A stretch of 64,000 nt of DNA from a candidate division LCP-89 bacterium B3_LCP (GCA_005223185.1 NJBN01000006.1:1-64000), one strand, 5' to 3'; positions 27,628-36,353 are shown, counted from the first letter of the stretch. The notes: generated from the letters alone by a model not told the origin. Program-made: numbers and translations.

Positions 27628-28478
27628 ATGCTTCAGACCCCCAAAATGCCCAAGAACAGAAGCTGATAACCGAGGCACAACTTAATTGGAATCAGCACTG
27701 GAAGAAGATAACACAATTGCCAGCGTCGCCTGCTACCACAGGATTTTCAGGAGCGGTGAAGAGAACCTTACGGCGGTCTGGCGGTCTGGAATTAGGTTAC
27801 CGTATTGTCAAAAAGGAGATCCGGCGAAATAACGGGCAGGTTATAATGGAAGCTGGTTGCGGAACGGGTGAAATGTCTCTACGGATGGCATTAGAGGGTA
27901 AGAGCCTGTTCACGCTGGATACCTCCCGTTCTGCCTTGGATTACGTTAAAAGATGTGCTAAAAGGTCGGGTATTAAGGTAAATATCATCCAGGGTTCGGT
28001 TCTGCACCTGCCTTTCAGGGAAGCTGTCTTCGATGCAACTTTTAACGTTGGCGTTCTGGATCATTTAGGCCCGCAAAACCGCATTGAAGCTGCCCGAGAA
28101 ATGGTTCGGACATTGAAGCCATTGGGTAGGACAGTGATACTGATCAATAGCTCACGAGCGTTTGTCCACCGGTTAGCTGTCAGGTGTGCTGAGAAGAAGG
28201 GATTATGGAAGTTCGGATTCAAGGATGCTGTGCATTCGTTGGCGAAGGAGGTTGCGGAGCGCTTACGAGGATGCAGAATCAGGGAATATGAAAGAGGTTT
28301 CTTAAGTCAGTTTGAATTTCTGCATTATTGTATTCCTCAAGCTGCTGTAATAAAACGGTTATTCTTCAGAACTTTCTACCTTCTCACTTTCCCGTTTGGC
28401 TTTTTGAATCGTTTTGCCGGTCAGTACCTGATAACAGTAATAGAAAAAAGTGAGGTTAAAGATCGCAGACACAGATGA
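27624..28478 (+). CDS. Class I SAM-dependent methyltransferase (second of the operon)
   Basis: 284 residues. VIMEAGCGTGEMSLRMALEG is motif I, FTLDTSRSALDYVKR motif II, then FDATFNVGVLDHLGP and LKPLGRTVILINSSRAF. The C-terminal 90 residues add a basic, hydrophobic tail (FKDAVHSLAKEVAERL ... FLNRFAGQYLITVIEK), which may bind a lipid or membrane substrate. ATGA overlap with the cytidylyltransferase gene. Confidence 0.85.
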   Translation: MNASDPQNAQEQKLITEAQLNWNQHWKKITQLPASPATTGFSGAVKRTLRRSGGLELGYRIVKKEIRRNNGQVIMEAGCGTGEMSLRMALEGKSLFTLDTSRSALDYVKRCAKRSGIKVNIIQGSVLHLPFREAVFDATFNVGVLDHLGPQNRIEAAREMVRTLKPLGRTVILINSSRAFVHRLAVRCAEKKGLWKFGFKDAVHSLAKEVAERLRGCRIREYERGFLSQFEFLHYCIPQAAVIKRLFFRTFYLLTFPFGFLNRFAGQYLITVIEKSEVKDRRHR

Positions 28479-29235
28479 GAACAAATCAGGAAATGAAGCG
28501 CCGCCGATATATGATAATTCCCTCTATCGCCGCTGGATCATAAGACCAATAGCTAAACGTATAGCACCCGGGCTGGTTTCGGCTGGTTTGACCGGTAACG
28601 GAGTCTGCTGGGTTAAACTGTGGTTCGGATTAGCGGGAGCTGTTTTATTAGCATCAAAGTCGGCGGAGGTCTGTTTCTTGGGGATGCTGCTGCTTCAGGC
28701 AAATTTCTTACTGGATGCCGCCGACGGAGAAGTGGCGCGTTTGCGCGGGGAAGCGGCTAAACTTTCCGGGGAATTCTTAGATAAGCTCTTCGATCATCTA
28801 CCCAAGACAGCCATGTACTTTTTCTGGGGTTACGGCACTTACAGGTTAACTGGTATGCAGTTGCCCATATTCTGCGGAGTATTTTTAGCGGCATGGAATA
28901 TATTCCCTCGCTTCTGCTGTGTGGAAACGCTCCTGGAAAGATTGGACAAAGCGCCGCATGTCGCCGAAAAACCGGATTTCCACAAGGCGGTTGGAGAGTC
29001 CTTCGTGGTAAAAAAGGAACGTGGTGGGACCGACTTTGTATTGACGCTGTTAGTGCACCCTGCCATGAACCTGCTTACCATCTTTTTTGTAATCGAGATT
29101 TTTTATTCTCGTATGACATGGGGTAATTTCGGTATAGAGACACGTTACGCGTTGTTAATAGTATATACAATCGTTGGCGCGTCAAATTTCATACGAAAGA
29201 GCGTAAAATTTTACCGGGTGCTGGATTTTTCATAA
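28450..29235 (+). CDS. CDP-alcohol phosphatidyltransferase family membrane enzyme
   Basis: 261 residues. The diagnostic motif is present (D-A-A-D-G-E-V-A-R ... G-E-F-L-D-K-L-F-D). By my count the gap between AR and G is nine residues, one more than the usual eight. About six hydrophobic segments surround it. Enzymes of this family join a CDP-activated alcohol and a second alcohol into a phosphodiester, usually a phospholipid head group. The frame starts at GTG 28450, which overlaps the previous gene by 29 bases; no better start is visible before the conserved core. It is the last gene of the operon. The converging DUF4097-like gene ends 22 bases away. Confidence 0.88.
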   Translation: MRLKIADTDENKSGNEAPPIYDNSLYRRWIIRPIAKRIAPGLVSAGLTGNGVCWVKLWFGLAGAVLLASKSAEVCFLGMLLLQANFLLDAADGEVARLRGEAAKLSGEFLDKLFDHLPKTAMYFFWGYGTYRLTGMQLPIFCGVFLAAWNIFPRFCCVETLLERLDKAPHVAEKPDFHKAVGESFVVKKERGGTDFVLTLLVHPAMNLLTIFFVIEIFYSRMTWGNFGIETRYALLIVYTIVGASNFIRKSVKFYRVLDFS

Positions 29236-29256
29236 ACGCGTCATTTTGCAGCATAA

Positions 29257-30153
29257 TCAGCGGTTAGTTAGCCTGACTCTGCCGTCCTCCATACGGATAC
29301 GCACCCGGGCATTTCCACCAGGAAGATCATAGAATGAAAAGTCGTCATCCTCCTCTGCTATTTCGAAATCACCGGATGCTTTTACGCGTCCATCTTCGTA
29401 GGATACCTTGAATTCTCCTCCTCCACCCAGAATGGTGAGATTGATTTCTCCATCTTCACATTCAATGTGGTAGGAGCCTTCATCGTTTAGGGTGGTGGCA
29501 ATCTCCAGTTCCCCATCCTCCGCTTCGGCGTTAATCTCCTTGAAATCACCCTCGCTGACTGAAAAATATCCATCTTCAAGGAATACTTCCAGTGAGCCTC
29601 GACCACCCTCCATTTCTATGCTGCCGTCTTCCACTTCGAAATTGAAGTTATTTCCACGACAACCTTCGATCACGGCATCACCATCCTCGAAGTGCATGCT
29701 GATATCACCTTCAACATTACGGATATCATAATCATCATCCTCGCCACGGATCTTAAGGTTAGCCTCTTTGGGGACTTCGATCAAAATGTCGTATCGAGTC
29801 AGTCGTCGGTTGACAACCAGACCGACGGTGGTTACGTCGCGATCGACCTCTCTGATAATCAGATCGTCTCCTTCGCTGAAAACTTCCACACTGAAAGGTC
29901 TGTCTTCACTTGACCAGTAGATGCCGGAGGTGCGGGCTTCGTAATCAACTACCACATGTACATCGGAACGGTCGCTGCCTTTGATTTCAACGTCAGCATC
30001 ATCTGAGTATAGTTCCACTCTACCGTCTGTGCCCAGGGGATAAACTTCATCCAGGTGGAAAGTATCCTTGTTTTTCTTCGCGTTAGTTACCTGCAGCGGA
30101 ATTATCAGCGCTGGGATTAAGAGAAAGATGAAAACCGGAAACAGTTTCTTCAT
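29257..30153 (-). CDS. Exported DUF4097-like beta-strand-repeat protein
   Basis: 298 residues. Signal peptide (MKKLFPVFIFLLIPALIIPLQ) and then repeated short beta strands separated by acidic turns (EDG, EDD, GDG), giving the right-handed solenoid typical of DUF4097 adhesin-like proteins. Strongly acidic; one Cys pair only. The start has AAGGAGAT six bases upstream. Function unknown; many members lie near envelope-stress sigma factor genes, and here a sigma/anti-sigma pair lies on the other strand downstream of the divergent CHAT gene. Confidence 0.75.
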   Translation of the reverse strand: MKKLFPVFIFLLIPALIIPLQVTNAKKNKDTFHLDEVYPLGTDGRVELYSDDADVEIKGSDRSDVHVVVDYEARTSGIYWSSEDRPFSVEVFSEGDDLIIREVDRDVTTVGLVVNRRLTRYDILIEVPKEANLKIRGEDDDYDIRNVEGDISMHFEDGDAVIEGCRGNNFNFEVEDGSIEMEGGRGSLEVFLEDGYFSVSEGDFKEINAEAEDGELEIATTLNDEGSYHIECEDGEINLTILGGGGEFKVSYEDGRVKASGDFEIAEEDDDFSFYDLPGGNARVRIRMEDGRVRLTNR

Positions 30154-30334
30154 GAGTATCTCCTTAAGGATGAAACCTTTTTATTTGGACGGCTTAAACG
30201 GTGCAAAGGTTACTTGAAGGGAATATTTACTTCATCTACAAAATAGTCATTTTAAACAGTTTGCTCTTTCATTTGGAATTAACCAGCAGTATAAAAAAAC
30301 ATGTAGCTGTCCATTCAGCTTTGTTAAAGAGGAC

Positions 30335-30363
30335 TTGACAGTTATAGGCAAAATAGTTATATT
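30335..30363 (+). promoter_or_regulatory. Promoter of the CHAT-sigma operon
   Basis: TTGACA (30335-30340), 17 bases, TATATT (30358-30363), a perfect match to the form seen before the surface-protein genes. RNA would start near 30370. Confidence 0.75.
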
Positions 30364-30383
30364 TTGGGGGATTATGGTGTTGT

Positions 30384-32981
30384 ATGATAAAAAACACAGG
30401 GATATTGGTGATAACGCCATCTGCTAAACGGGCGAATGCGGTATTTGCCGCCATATTGATCCTCCTGGTGAGCGCATACTCCGCTTTTTCGGTTGAAGAA
30501 GTGAGTAATCTCTCAGTTGAACAACTCGTTGCGCGCGGGGATTCTCTTTATGACGAATTTCTGTTGGAAGAGGCATTCCTAACGTGGACAAAGGCAGTTG
30601 AATTGTACAGAACGCTGGGTAAACAGGCTTCAGAAGCGGAGATTCTCAAGAAAATCGGCTGGATATTCGATGACATAGCCGATTATCACAAGGCGATCGA
30701 ATACTATCAACACAGCTTGCAGATCGCCAAAGACATATCTGATCATAAACTGCAGGGGCAGGTACTAAACAACTTAGGTATAGTGTACATGAATCTGTCT
30801 GAATATGATTCCGCCCTTGATTATCTTCAGCAGAGCCTGCAGGTCCGCCGAAACTTGGGTGATAAAAGAGGGGAAGGCAGAGTCTTAAACAATATGGGTA
30901 TGGTTTATGACATACTTTCAGATCGGCGAGAAGCGCTGAAGTTATATAGTCAAAGTCTGGATATAAGCAGGGAGATTGATGACAGGCGTATGGAAGCACG
31001 AGTCTTGGGCAATATGGGGGTTATATATAAGAATATATCTGATTTTCCCCGGGCACTTGATTACTATGATAAAAGCTTAATGATGAAGAGAGAATTAGGT
31101 GATCGTTACGGGGAAAGCTCAACACTGACCAATATAGGTGTCGTTTACGACCTGCTGGGTGACCACAACCGGGCGCTGGAATATTACTTCAATAGCCTCA
31201 ACATGTGCGAAGAATTAGGAGATAAATCCGGCGAATCTGAGAACATTGATAATATCGGAGCTGCTTATGAAGCTTCTGAGCGAAACGGGGAAGCCCTGGA
31301 ATGGTACAGTAAGAGCCTCGTACTAAAAGAGGAACTGGGAGATCGCCGGGGCGCAGGTCAGGTGCATAATAATATTGGAATTATCTACTATCATCAGGGA
31401 TTGTATAAAGAAGCATTGAATCATTGCCGCATTGATTTGGAAATCTGTAGAGAGATAGGTGACAGAAATGGCGAATGCGTGACTTTATCCAATATCGGCA
31501 TGATCTACGTTAAGCTGGATAGGATTGAAGAAGCCGGGAAAGCTGTAGAAAATGCAATTGAAATGGCTGAAGAAAGTGATTTGGCAGTGAACATTCAGTT
31601 AGCCTGGCTGGCGCAGGGGAGAATTTACGCACACCGGAGATTGGATCTGCAGGCAGTAAAATGTTTTGAAAAGGTGATAAGTAGTATTGAATCAGTTCGC
31701 GGTGATCTGGAGATATTCGCTCAGAAGAGCAGCTATGCTTCTCGCATGCATAAGGCTTACAACGAGATAATTTCCGCCTTGATCCGCCTGGATAGAGACG
31801 ATGATGCTTTTGAATACGTTGAACGCAGCCGGAGTCGAGCTTTTCTGGACATTTTGGAAGAGGGCGACGTTCAGGTTGTTGAGAGCCAACATGAAGATTT
31901 CCTGAAGAGGAACAGCAGAACGCCAGATGACAGGTCGTACGAGCCCGACCTTGCTTCCCTTTCTACTGCTGCGCCCCTGAAACTGATCGAAGTGCAAAGA
32001 ATGTTACGGCCTCAAAGCGCACTTCTGGAATATTTTTTAACTGATACTACGGTGTACGTCTGGCGCATTACGCGGGAAGAAGCAGAGTTAAGTTCAATTA
32101 ATATCGCCATCGATGACGTCATCGAGCAGGTAGAAGGCTTCAGAGATGCCATTACGGTCGGGGGAGCAGTTAGAAAGAGGTCTGATAATCTGTATAAAGC
32201 ACTGCTTGAGCCTGTTATTGCTGCTGTCAAAGATGGTTCTTTAGTGATAGTTCCCCACGGAATCCTGCACTATCTGCCCTTTCATGCCTTGCTTGACAAC
32301 GAAGGTAGATATTTAATTGAACGTTTCCCATTGACTTACCTGCCATCAGCATCGGTATTGAAGTATATAGATGAGAAGGAAAATGCCGAAACCAACAGGT
32401 TGTTAGCCTTTGGCAATCCTGAAGCTGCAGGACCGGATAAAGCAAAGCTCCCCCAGACAGAGGTCGAGGTGGAGAAAATTGGCAAGTTGTTCAGTATAAA
32501 GGACATATTTGTGGGAATGCAGGCGACTGAGGCGAAGTTTCATGAAATAGCATCGCAATACGATATCATACATTTAGCCTGCCATGGAGAACTCAATGCT
32601 GCGCATCCGTTGTTCTCTGGGCTTTATTTCACATCCGGAGGAGATTTCGATGGGAAGCTGGAGGTACATGAGATCTTTTCCCTTAAACTTGACGCGCAAT
32701 TAGTTACGCTCTCAGCCTGTCAGACTGGTATGGGGAAATTGACCAATGGTGATGACCTGGTGGGACTTTCAAGAGCGTTTATCTTCGCCGGGACGACTTC
32801 AGTATTGGCGTCTATATGGATGGTAGCGGACGAATCCACAGCCTTTCTGATGGAAAAATTCTACCAATACCTGCGTCAAAATAGCAAGGAAAGGGCTTTA
32901 CAGAAAGCCCAGTTGGATACGATGAAAGAATATCCAGAAGTGTACGCCTGGGCTCCTTTTATTCTGATTGGCAGTCCTTAA
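30384..32981 (+). CDS. Exported TPR-CHAT protease-like protein
   Basis: 865 residues. A hydrophobic export signal (about 18-36, VFAAILILLVSAYSAFS) precedes nine or more tetratricopeptide repeats with the NNIG signature (about 45-430). The C-terminal CHAT domain (about 560-865) retains the caspase-like dyad: His in HLACHGELN (H734) and Cys in LSACQTGMG (C779). It is therefore probably an active cysteine protease in the periplasm or on the outer surface. The ATG at 30384 lies only about 14 bases from the predicted RNA start; an in-frame GTG at 30408 with AGGG upstream is a plausible alternative. It is followed by sigma and anti-sigma genes, which suggests regulated proteolysis. Confidence 0.9.
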   Translation: MIKNTGILVITPSAKRANAVFAAILILLVSAYSAFSVEEVSNLSVEQLVARGDSLYDEFLLEEAFLTWTKAVELYRTLGKQASEAEILKKIGWIFDDIADYHKAIEYYQHSLQIAKDISDHKLQGQVLNNLGIVYMNLSEYDSALDYLQQSLQVRRNLGDKRGEGRVLNNMGMVYDILSDRREALKLYSQSLDISREIDDRRMEARVLGNMGVIYKNISDFPRALDYYDKSLMMKRELGDRYGESSTLTNIGVVYDLLGDHNRALEYYFNSLNMCEELGDKSGESENIDNIGAAYEASERNGEALEWYSKSLVLKEELGDRRGAGQVHNNIGIIYYHQGLYKEALNHCRIDLEICREIGDRNGECVTLSNIGMIYVKLDRIEEAGKAVENAIEMAEESDLAVNIQLAWLAQGRIYAHRRLDLQAVKCFEKVISSIESVRGDLEIFAQKSSYASRMHKAYNEIISALIRLDRDDDAFEYVERSRSRAFLDILEEGDVQVVESQHEDFLKRNSRTPDDRSYEPDLASLSTAAPLKLIEVQRMLRPQSALLEYFLTDTTVYVWRITREEAELSSINIAIDDVIEQVEGFRDAITVGGAVRKRSDNLYKALLEPVIAAVKDGSLVIVPHGILHYLPFHALLDNEGRYLIERFPLTYLPSASVLKYIDEKENAETNRLLAFGNPEAAGPDKAKLPQTEVEVEKIGKLFSIKDIFVGMQATEAKFHEIASQYDIIHLACHGELNAAHPLFSGLYFTSGGDFDGKLEVHEIFSLKLDAQLVTLSACQTGMGKLTNGDDLVGLSRAFIFAGTTSVLASIWMVADESTAFLMEKFYQYLRQNSKERALQKAQLDTMKEYPEVYAWAPFILIGSP

Positions 32982-33077
32982 TTTTGAGACTATTGAATAA
33001 GTATTTTTACGGTCATGGCTTCGCTTTCGGCTCAAAATGATTTTTGAGGGGTTTTACATTAGAAATAGGGTGAGAAT

Positions 33078-33695
33078 TTGTCTAACGACAATCATAACAG
33101 TTGGAACGACCTGCTGGAACTGTCGAAAATTGGGGATGGTGAGGGACAGCGGCAACTTTTCGAAAAGTTAGCGGTAACGCTCCGCCCCATCCTTCAATGT
33201 AGATTAAGAGGATGGGCTCATGAAGATCAAGATGACATTCTTCAGGAAACACTCATAACGGTTGGTCAAAAGTTGCCCCAAATTGAATCAAATCCCCATA
33301 AGTACAGCATGATAATTCTGCGAAATAAGATCGGTGATGCGTTGCGGGCGCGTAAGCGTCGCATCCAGGTTTCCATAGATTCGCTGACAGATCCAGACTC
33401 AACTTCCCTGAAGAGTGCTATTGAGCAGGCTCTAAGCCAGAGCAGCCACGAAGAGGAAGTGTTGTCCGGGCTCGACAACCGCCGCCAGATTGACAGCATT
33501 AAAGAGGGGATTAAGAGACTCTCATCGTTCTGTCAGACCTTCTTCTTAGGGATATTAGAGGATCTGGATCCGCAGGAATTATGGGAGCTTTTCAAATCAT
33601 CCGAACCAGGGTTGCAAAGAAATACATATAGAAAGCGGATATTTGACTGCCGCAGAAAACTGAAAGAGACTCTACTGGAATGTGAAGGACAATAG
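33078..33695 (+). CDS. ECF-type RNA polymerase sigma factor
   Basis: 205 residues. Region 2 is recognisable (QDDILQETLITVGQKLPQI and YSMIILRNKIGDALRARKRR), and a C-terminal helical region 4 (LSSFCQTFFLGILEDLDPQELWELF ... NTYRKRIFDCRRKL) is more divergent than usual. It would direct RNA polymerase to a dedicated regulon. The start is TTG with GGGTGAG five bases upstream; no ATG is available before the conserved part. It overlaps the following anti-sigma gene by 14 bases. Confidence 0.82.
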   Translation: MSNDNHNSWNDLLELSKIGDGEGQRQLFEKLAVTLRPILQCRLRGWAHEDQDDILQETLITVGQKLPQIESNPHKYSMIILRNKIGDALRARKRRIQVSIDSLTDPDSTSLKSAIEQALSQSSHEEEVLSGLDNRRQIDSIKEGIKRLSSFCQTFFLGILEDLDPQELWELFKSSEPGLQRNTYRKRIFDCRRKLKETLLECEGQ

Positions 33696-34542
33696 CATAA
33701 CTATGAAACCTTGTACAGATGAGACAAAAGGTCATCTCATTACTTTCTACGAGATGAACGCATTGAGTGAAGAGGAAAATATCCTGTTTGAAGACCATCT
33801 GTTGGAGTGCGATTTCTGCCGTGGGGAATTGACTGCTTTAAATACTGCATATTCGGTTATTGCTGAAAATAAATCCCTGATAAGCAGAGAACTGAGTAAA
33901 GAAGGAGTGAGCTTTAGTGCCAACAAGCAGACACTTATTTCCAGCTTGAAAGACGCAATTGCAGAGGAGAAACTGCATTTATATGATAGAATAAGGTTTT
34001 TCTTGAAGGACGTCTTCACGACTAAAGGCATAGTGCCAGCTATGGCAGTGACCTGCGCCTTAATATTGCTATTGATTCTACCTAAAAACCCCCAACAAGC
34101 AAATCCCTATCTACCTGCATTGAGTTTTGAAAAATCGCTATATCGATCAGTTCAGGTGCGCACTGCTGAGGAACCGGAATTTCAGGATCTTTTCAACAGG
34201 GGGATGCAATGTTACCAGGAGGATGAGTTTGAAAGCGCTATCCCGCTTTTAGAAAAGGCGGTAACAGGTGATCCTGATAATGGTACGTACTTGCTCTATT
34301 TAGGTATCTGTAATTACCTGGATAGAAATCCATCTCCTGCCATTGAAGCACTGATTCGAGCTGAACTGCGCACACCGCCCGCTCAACGGAATAGAGCGCG
34401 CTGGTATTTGGCACAATCATACCTGCTGGCTGGGAATCACACCGAAGCTGTGAAAATTTTGGAATTGCTGACAGAACAGCAGTTGGAATACGCAGAAGAG
34501 GCTGAAACGCTCTTAATGAAAATAGATGATTTGAAACCGTAA
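33682..34542 (+). CDS. Zinc-finger anti-sigma-like membrane protein with periplasmic TPR
   Basis: 286 residues (279 from an alternative ATG at 33703). Order of parts: a cytoplasmic zinc-finger of the zf-HC2 anti-sigma type (H-L-L-E-C-D-F-C, residues 38-45), a helical linker, one transmembrane helix (GIVPAMAVTCALILLLILP, about 115-133) and a C-terminal tetratricopeptide region (about 165-280: GMQCYQEDEFESAIPLLEKA, YLAQSYLLAGNHTEAVKIL). The arrangement lets a periplasmic interaction control release of the sigma factor. The partner is inferred to be the TPR-CHAT protein encoded upstream. Confidence 0.85.
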   Translation: MKDNSITMKPCTDETKGHLITFYEMNALSEEENILFEDHLLECDFCRGELTALNTAYSVIAENKSLISRELSKEGVSFSANKQTLISSLKDAIAEEKLHLYDRIRFFLKDVFTTKGIVPAMAVTCALILLLILPKNPQQANPYLPALSFEKSLYRSVQVRTAEEPEFQDLFNRGMQCYQEDEFESAIPLLEKAVTGDPDNGTYLLYLGICNYLDRNPSPAIEALIRAELRTPPAQRNRARWYLAQSYLLAGNHTEAVKILELLTEQQLEYAEEAETLLMKIDDLKP

Positions 34543-34636
34543 AATGTAGTTTATACCTCTTTGAATTTGAAGAAATCCCGTAGTCGAGGTCGCCTGCGCC
34601 TATGGTGTCCCTGACCCCGACGAGATGCATATTACT

Positions 34637-34676
34637 GCTCCGCATCCTCAATATTGAGACTGCGGAGCTTTTTTTT
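34637..34676 (+). terminator. Intrinsic terminator of the CHAT-sigma operon
   Basis: Stem GCTCCGCA (34637-34644) / TGCGGAGC (34661-34668) with an inner CTCAAT-ATTGAG palindrome and eight T downstream. Confidence 0.9.
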
Positions 34677-34791
34677 ATTAATAATTCTGATTTACCCGGT
34701 AACGCCATATACTTTGTGGCAATATAACTGGAAAGAGCGGACTGCAATTTATGCCCAATAATCAATGGTTTGGATAGAGTTAAGTATATCT

Positions 34792-35559
34792 ATGCTGGTT
34801 TTCGTGGATGAAAGCAGGTGGCAGAAGCCTGAAAGAACGGACTTCTTTGCCACGGTCGCTGGTGTAGCGATAGATGAGAATTGTTACGACGATTTCTGCA
34901 AGAGGTTGCTGCGTTTGAAGGAGAAGTTCTTCAAATGTACCGATATAGGGAAATATCCTTTAAAGGGAAGATTACTCTTAAATCGCAGAGCGTGCGAAAG
35001 TTATCGTAAATGTGAATTCGTTCGAGAACTGTTCAGCCTCTGCAGACTGCAAAATATCACCACCTTTTCAGCTACCAAATATTTCACGGTGAGTAGTGAG
35101 GCTGAAGAAGCACAAGCAATCGGTTCAGGAATGGGTGGCAGTGGATTAACCTTACCCGGATCAAGCAGTCAGGGAAACGGGTTCGCTCAGCTTTTAGCAA
35201 TTGTCCTTGAACGAGTGAATTCCTTCATGCTTGAGCAACATTCCGGAGACTTGGCAAAGCTTGTATTTAAGGTTCAATCCGACCAGCATACCAGTCTATT
35301 GAGTTCATCATTTATGCGCTTTATGTACCAGACTCCGCTGGGTGGAGGTTTCAAGTCAATAATGGGTAGTCCGCTTTTTGCTCCGGCTGAGGTTAACCAT
35401 GGACTACAGTTTGCGGATCTGTCTGCATATATAATCAATCAACATCACGGCGGTCGTTACCAGATGCGCGAATACTTCGCCGAGCTGATAACGATGCAGT
35501 TCGTTTCATCATTTGAACGGGATGAATTTGAATTAAGAGGAATGAATCTGGTAGAATAG
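34792..35559 (+). CDS. DUF3800-family protein
   Basis: About 255 residues. The N-terminal LVFVDES, the middle LLSSSFMRFMYQTPL and the C-terminal GLQFADLSAYII match DUF3800, a fold with RNase-H-like Asp residues that is often found in phage and defence-associated genes. Function unproven. I start at MLVFVDES (34792) as in the family; an ATG at 34765 would add nine residues. The gene follows a terminator, so it is separate from the CHAT operon. Confidence 0.78.
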   Translation: MLVFVDESRWQKPERTDFFATVAGVAIDENCYDDFCKRLLRLKEKFFKCTDIGKYPLKGRLLLNRRACESYRKCEFVRELFSLCRLQNITTFSATKYFTVSSEAEEAQAIGSGMGGSGLTLPGSSSQGNGFAQLLAIVLERVNSFMLEQHSGDLAKLVFKVQSDQHTSLLSSSFMRFMYQTPLGGGFKSIMGSPLFAPAEVNHGLQFADLSAYIINQHHGGRYQMREYFAELITMQFVSSFERDEFELRGMNLVE

Positions 35560-35595
35560 GATGCCATAAAACGCTGCATAGCGCGGGAGAATAAA

Positions 35596-35955
35596 ATGCA
35601 AGATCTGTTTACAGCGATAGATACCTTAAAAGAAACTGTCAAGAATAATCCGGATAATGCCTGGGCTTACTGCTGTTTAGGTGTGTTTTACACTAAAATT
35701 AGTAAGCATGCCGAGGCGATAGAAGCGCTCAAGAAAGCTGTCTATATCGTACCGGACTTCAGTCTGGCACTGCGTAAATTAAGCGCACTTTACCATCAGA
35801 TTGAGCGCCATGCAGAGGCGATCAAGCTGCAGAATCGCGCCGAAGAGATAGATGATGAGATCCGCAGGAAGGCAGAAAAATCGAGAGCGGTGAAGATCAA
35901 CCGATATGAATTAATGCCCGAAGATGGCAGGATAAATATAATTAATCGGGGTTGA
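35596..35955 (+). CDS. Small TPR protein
   Basis: 119 residues. Two to three tetratricopeptide repeats (NPDNAWAYCCLGVFYTKISK, HAEAIEALKKAVYIVPDF, and ALRKLSALYHQIERHAEAIKL) followed by a basic tail. No signal peptide. ATG 35596 follows GGGAG. It lies 36 bases after the DUF3800 gene and is likely co-transcribed. Probably a protein-protein adaptor. Confidence 0.8.
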   Translation: MQDLFTAIDTLKETVKNNPDNAWAYCCLGVFYTKISKHAEAIEALKKAVYIVPDFSLALRKLSALYHQIERHAEAIKLQNRAEEIDDEIRRKAEKSRAVKINRYELMPEDGRINIINRG

Positions 35956-36002
35956 AGGACAGTTATGATGAGTCATAACTCAACAGAAAAGCAAGGCATA
36001 TT

Positions 36003-36278
36003 TTAATCGAAAGGTCCCAAAATAGCAACGTGGTGGGTGGTTTGATTATGGTGGTCGATCGCATCTCTGATGGCGTCCCGGCGATCGGATCTTTTCGTTC
36101 CCATCCAGGCGTTCCCATCTTGATGAGCATGGTTTAGACAGACAGCGAAAAAGTATCGCTTCTGAGGTTTCTGGTGCGTTTCAATGGCATGCTTGATGAG
36201 TTTCGTCAAGCTCTTTTCTGTGAACTCAAACGTTGCATTTTCGCGCTGGTCGTGGGCGTGCTTATCTTCAGTAGCCAT
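36003..36278 (-). CDS. Small His-rich protein of unknown function
   Basis: 91 residues, not recognised. Rich in His (HAHDQ, HAIETH, LNHAHQDG, DHHNQTTHHVA) with no signal peptide or membrane segment. A possible metal-binding or nucleic-acid-related role is conjecture. The gene has a ribosome site (GAAAGGGA) and a promoter of the common form (36325-36353), so I regard it as real. Confidence 0.55.
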   Translation of the reverse strand: MATEDKHAHDQRENATFEFTEKSLTKLIKHAIETHQKPQKRYFFAVCLNHAHQDGNAWMGTKRSDRRDAIRDAIDHHNQTTHHVAILGPFD

Positions 36279-36324
36279 TTTTATTTTCCCTTTCTATAAT
36301 TATTACAGGAAGATAGACGGCATA

Positions 36325-36353
36325 AATATAGGTGGGGTATAAATAAATATCAA
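36325..36353 (-). promoter_or_regulatory. Promoter of the small His-rich gene
   Basis: Minus strand TTGATA (36353-36348), 17 bases, TATATT (36330-36325), about 45 bases upstream of the ATG. Confidence 0.6.

Noticed and set aside
18166-29235. RiPP gene cluster with a precursor peptide
   Set aside because: Genes overlap or abut throughout, so there is no space for a precursor; the first and last intergenic regions show no supported short frame.
30384-34542. Type III-E CRISPR (Craspase) locus
   Set aside because: CHAT and sigma genes are present, but there are no repeats, no cas7-11-like gene and no cas1/cas2; the CHAT protein also carries an export signal.
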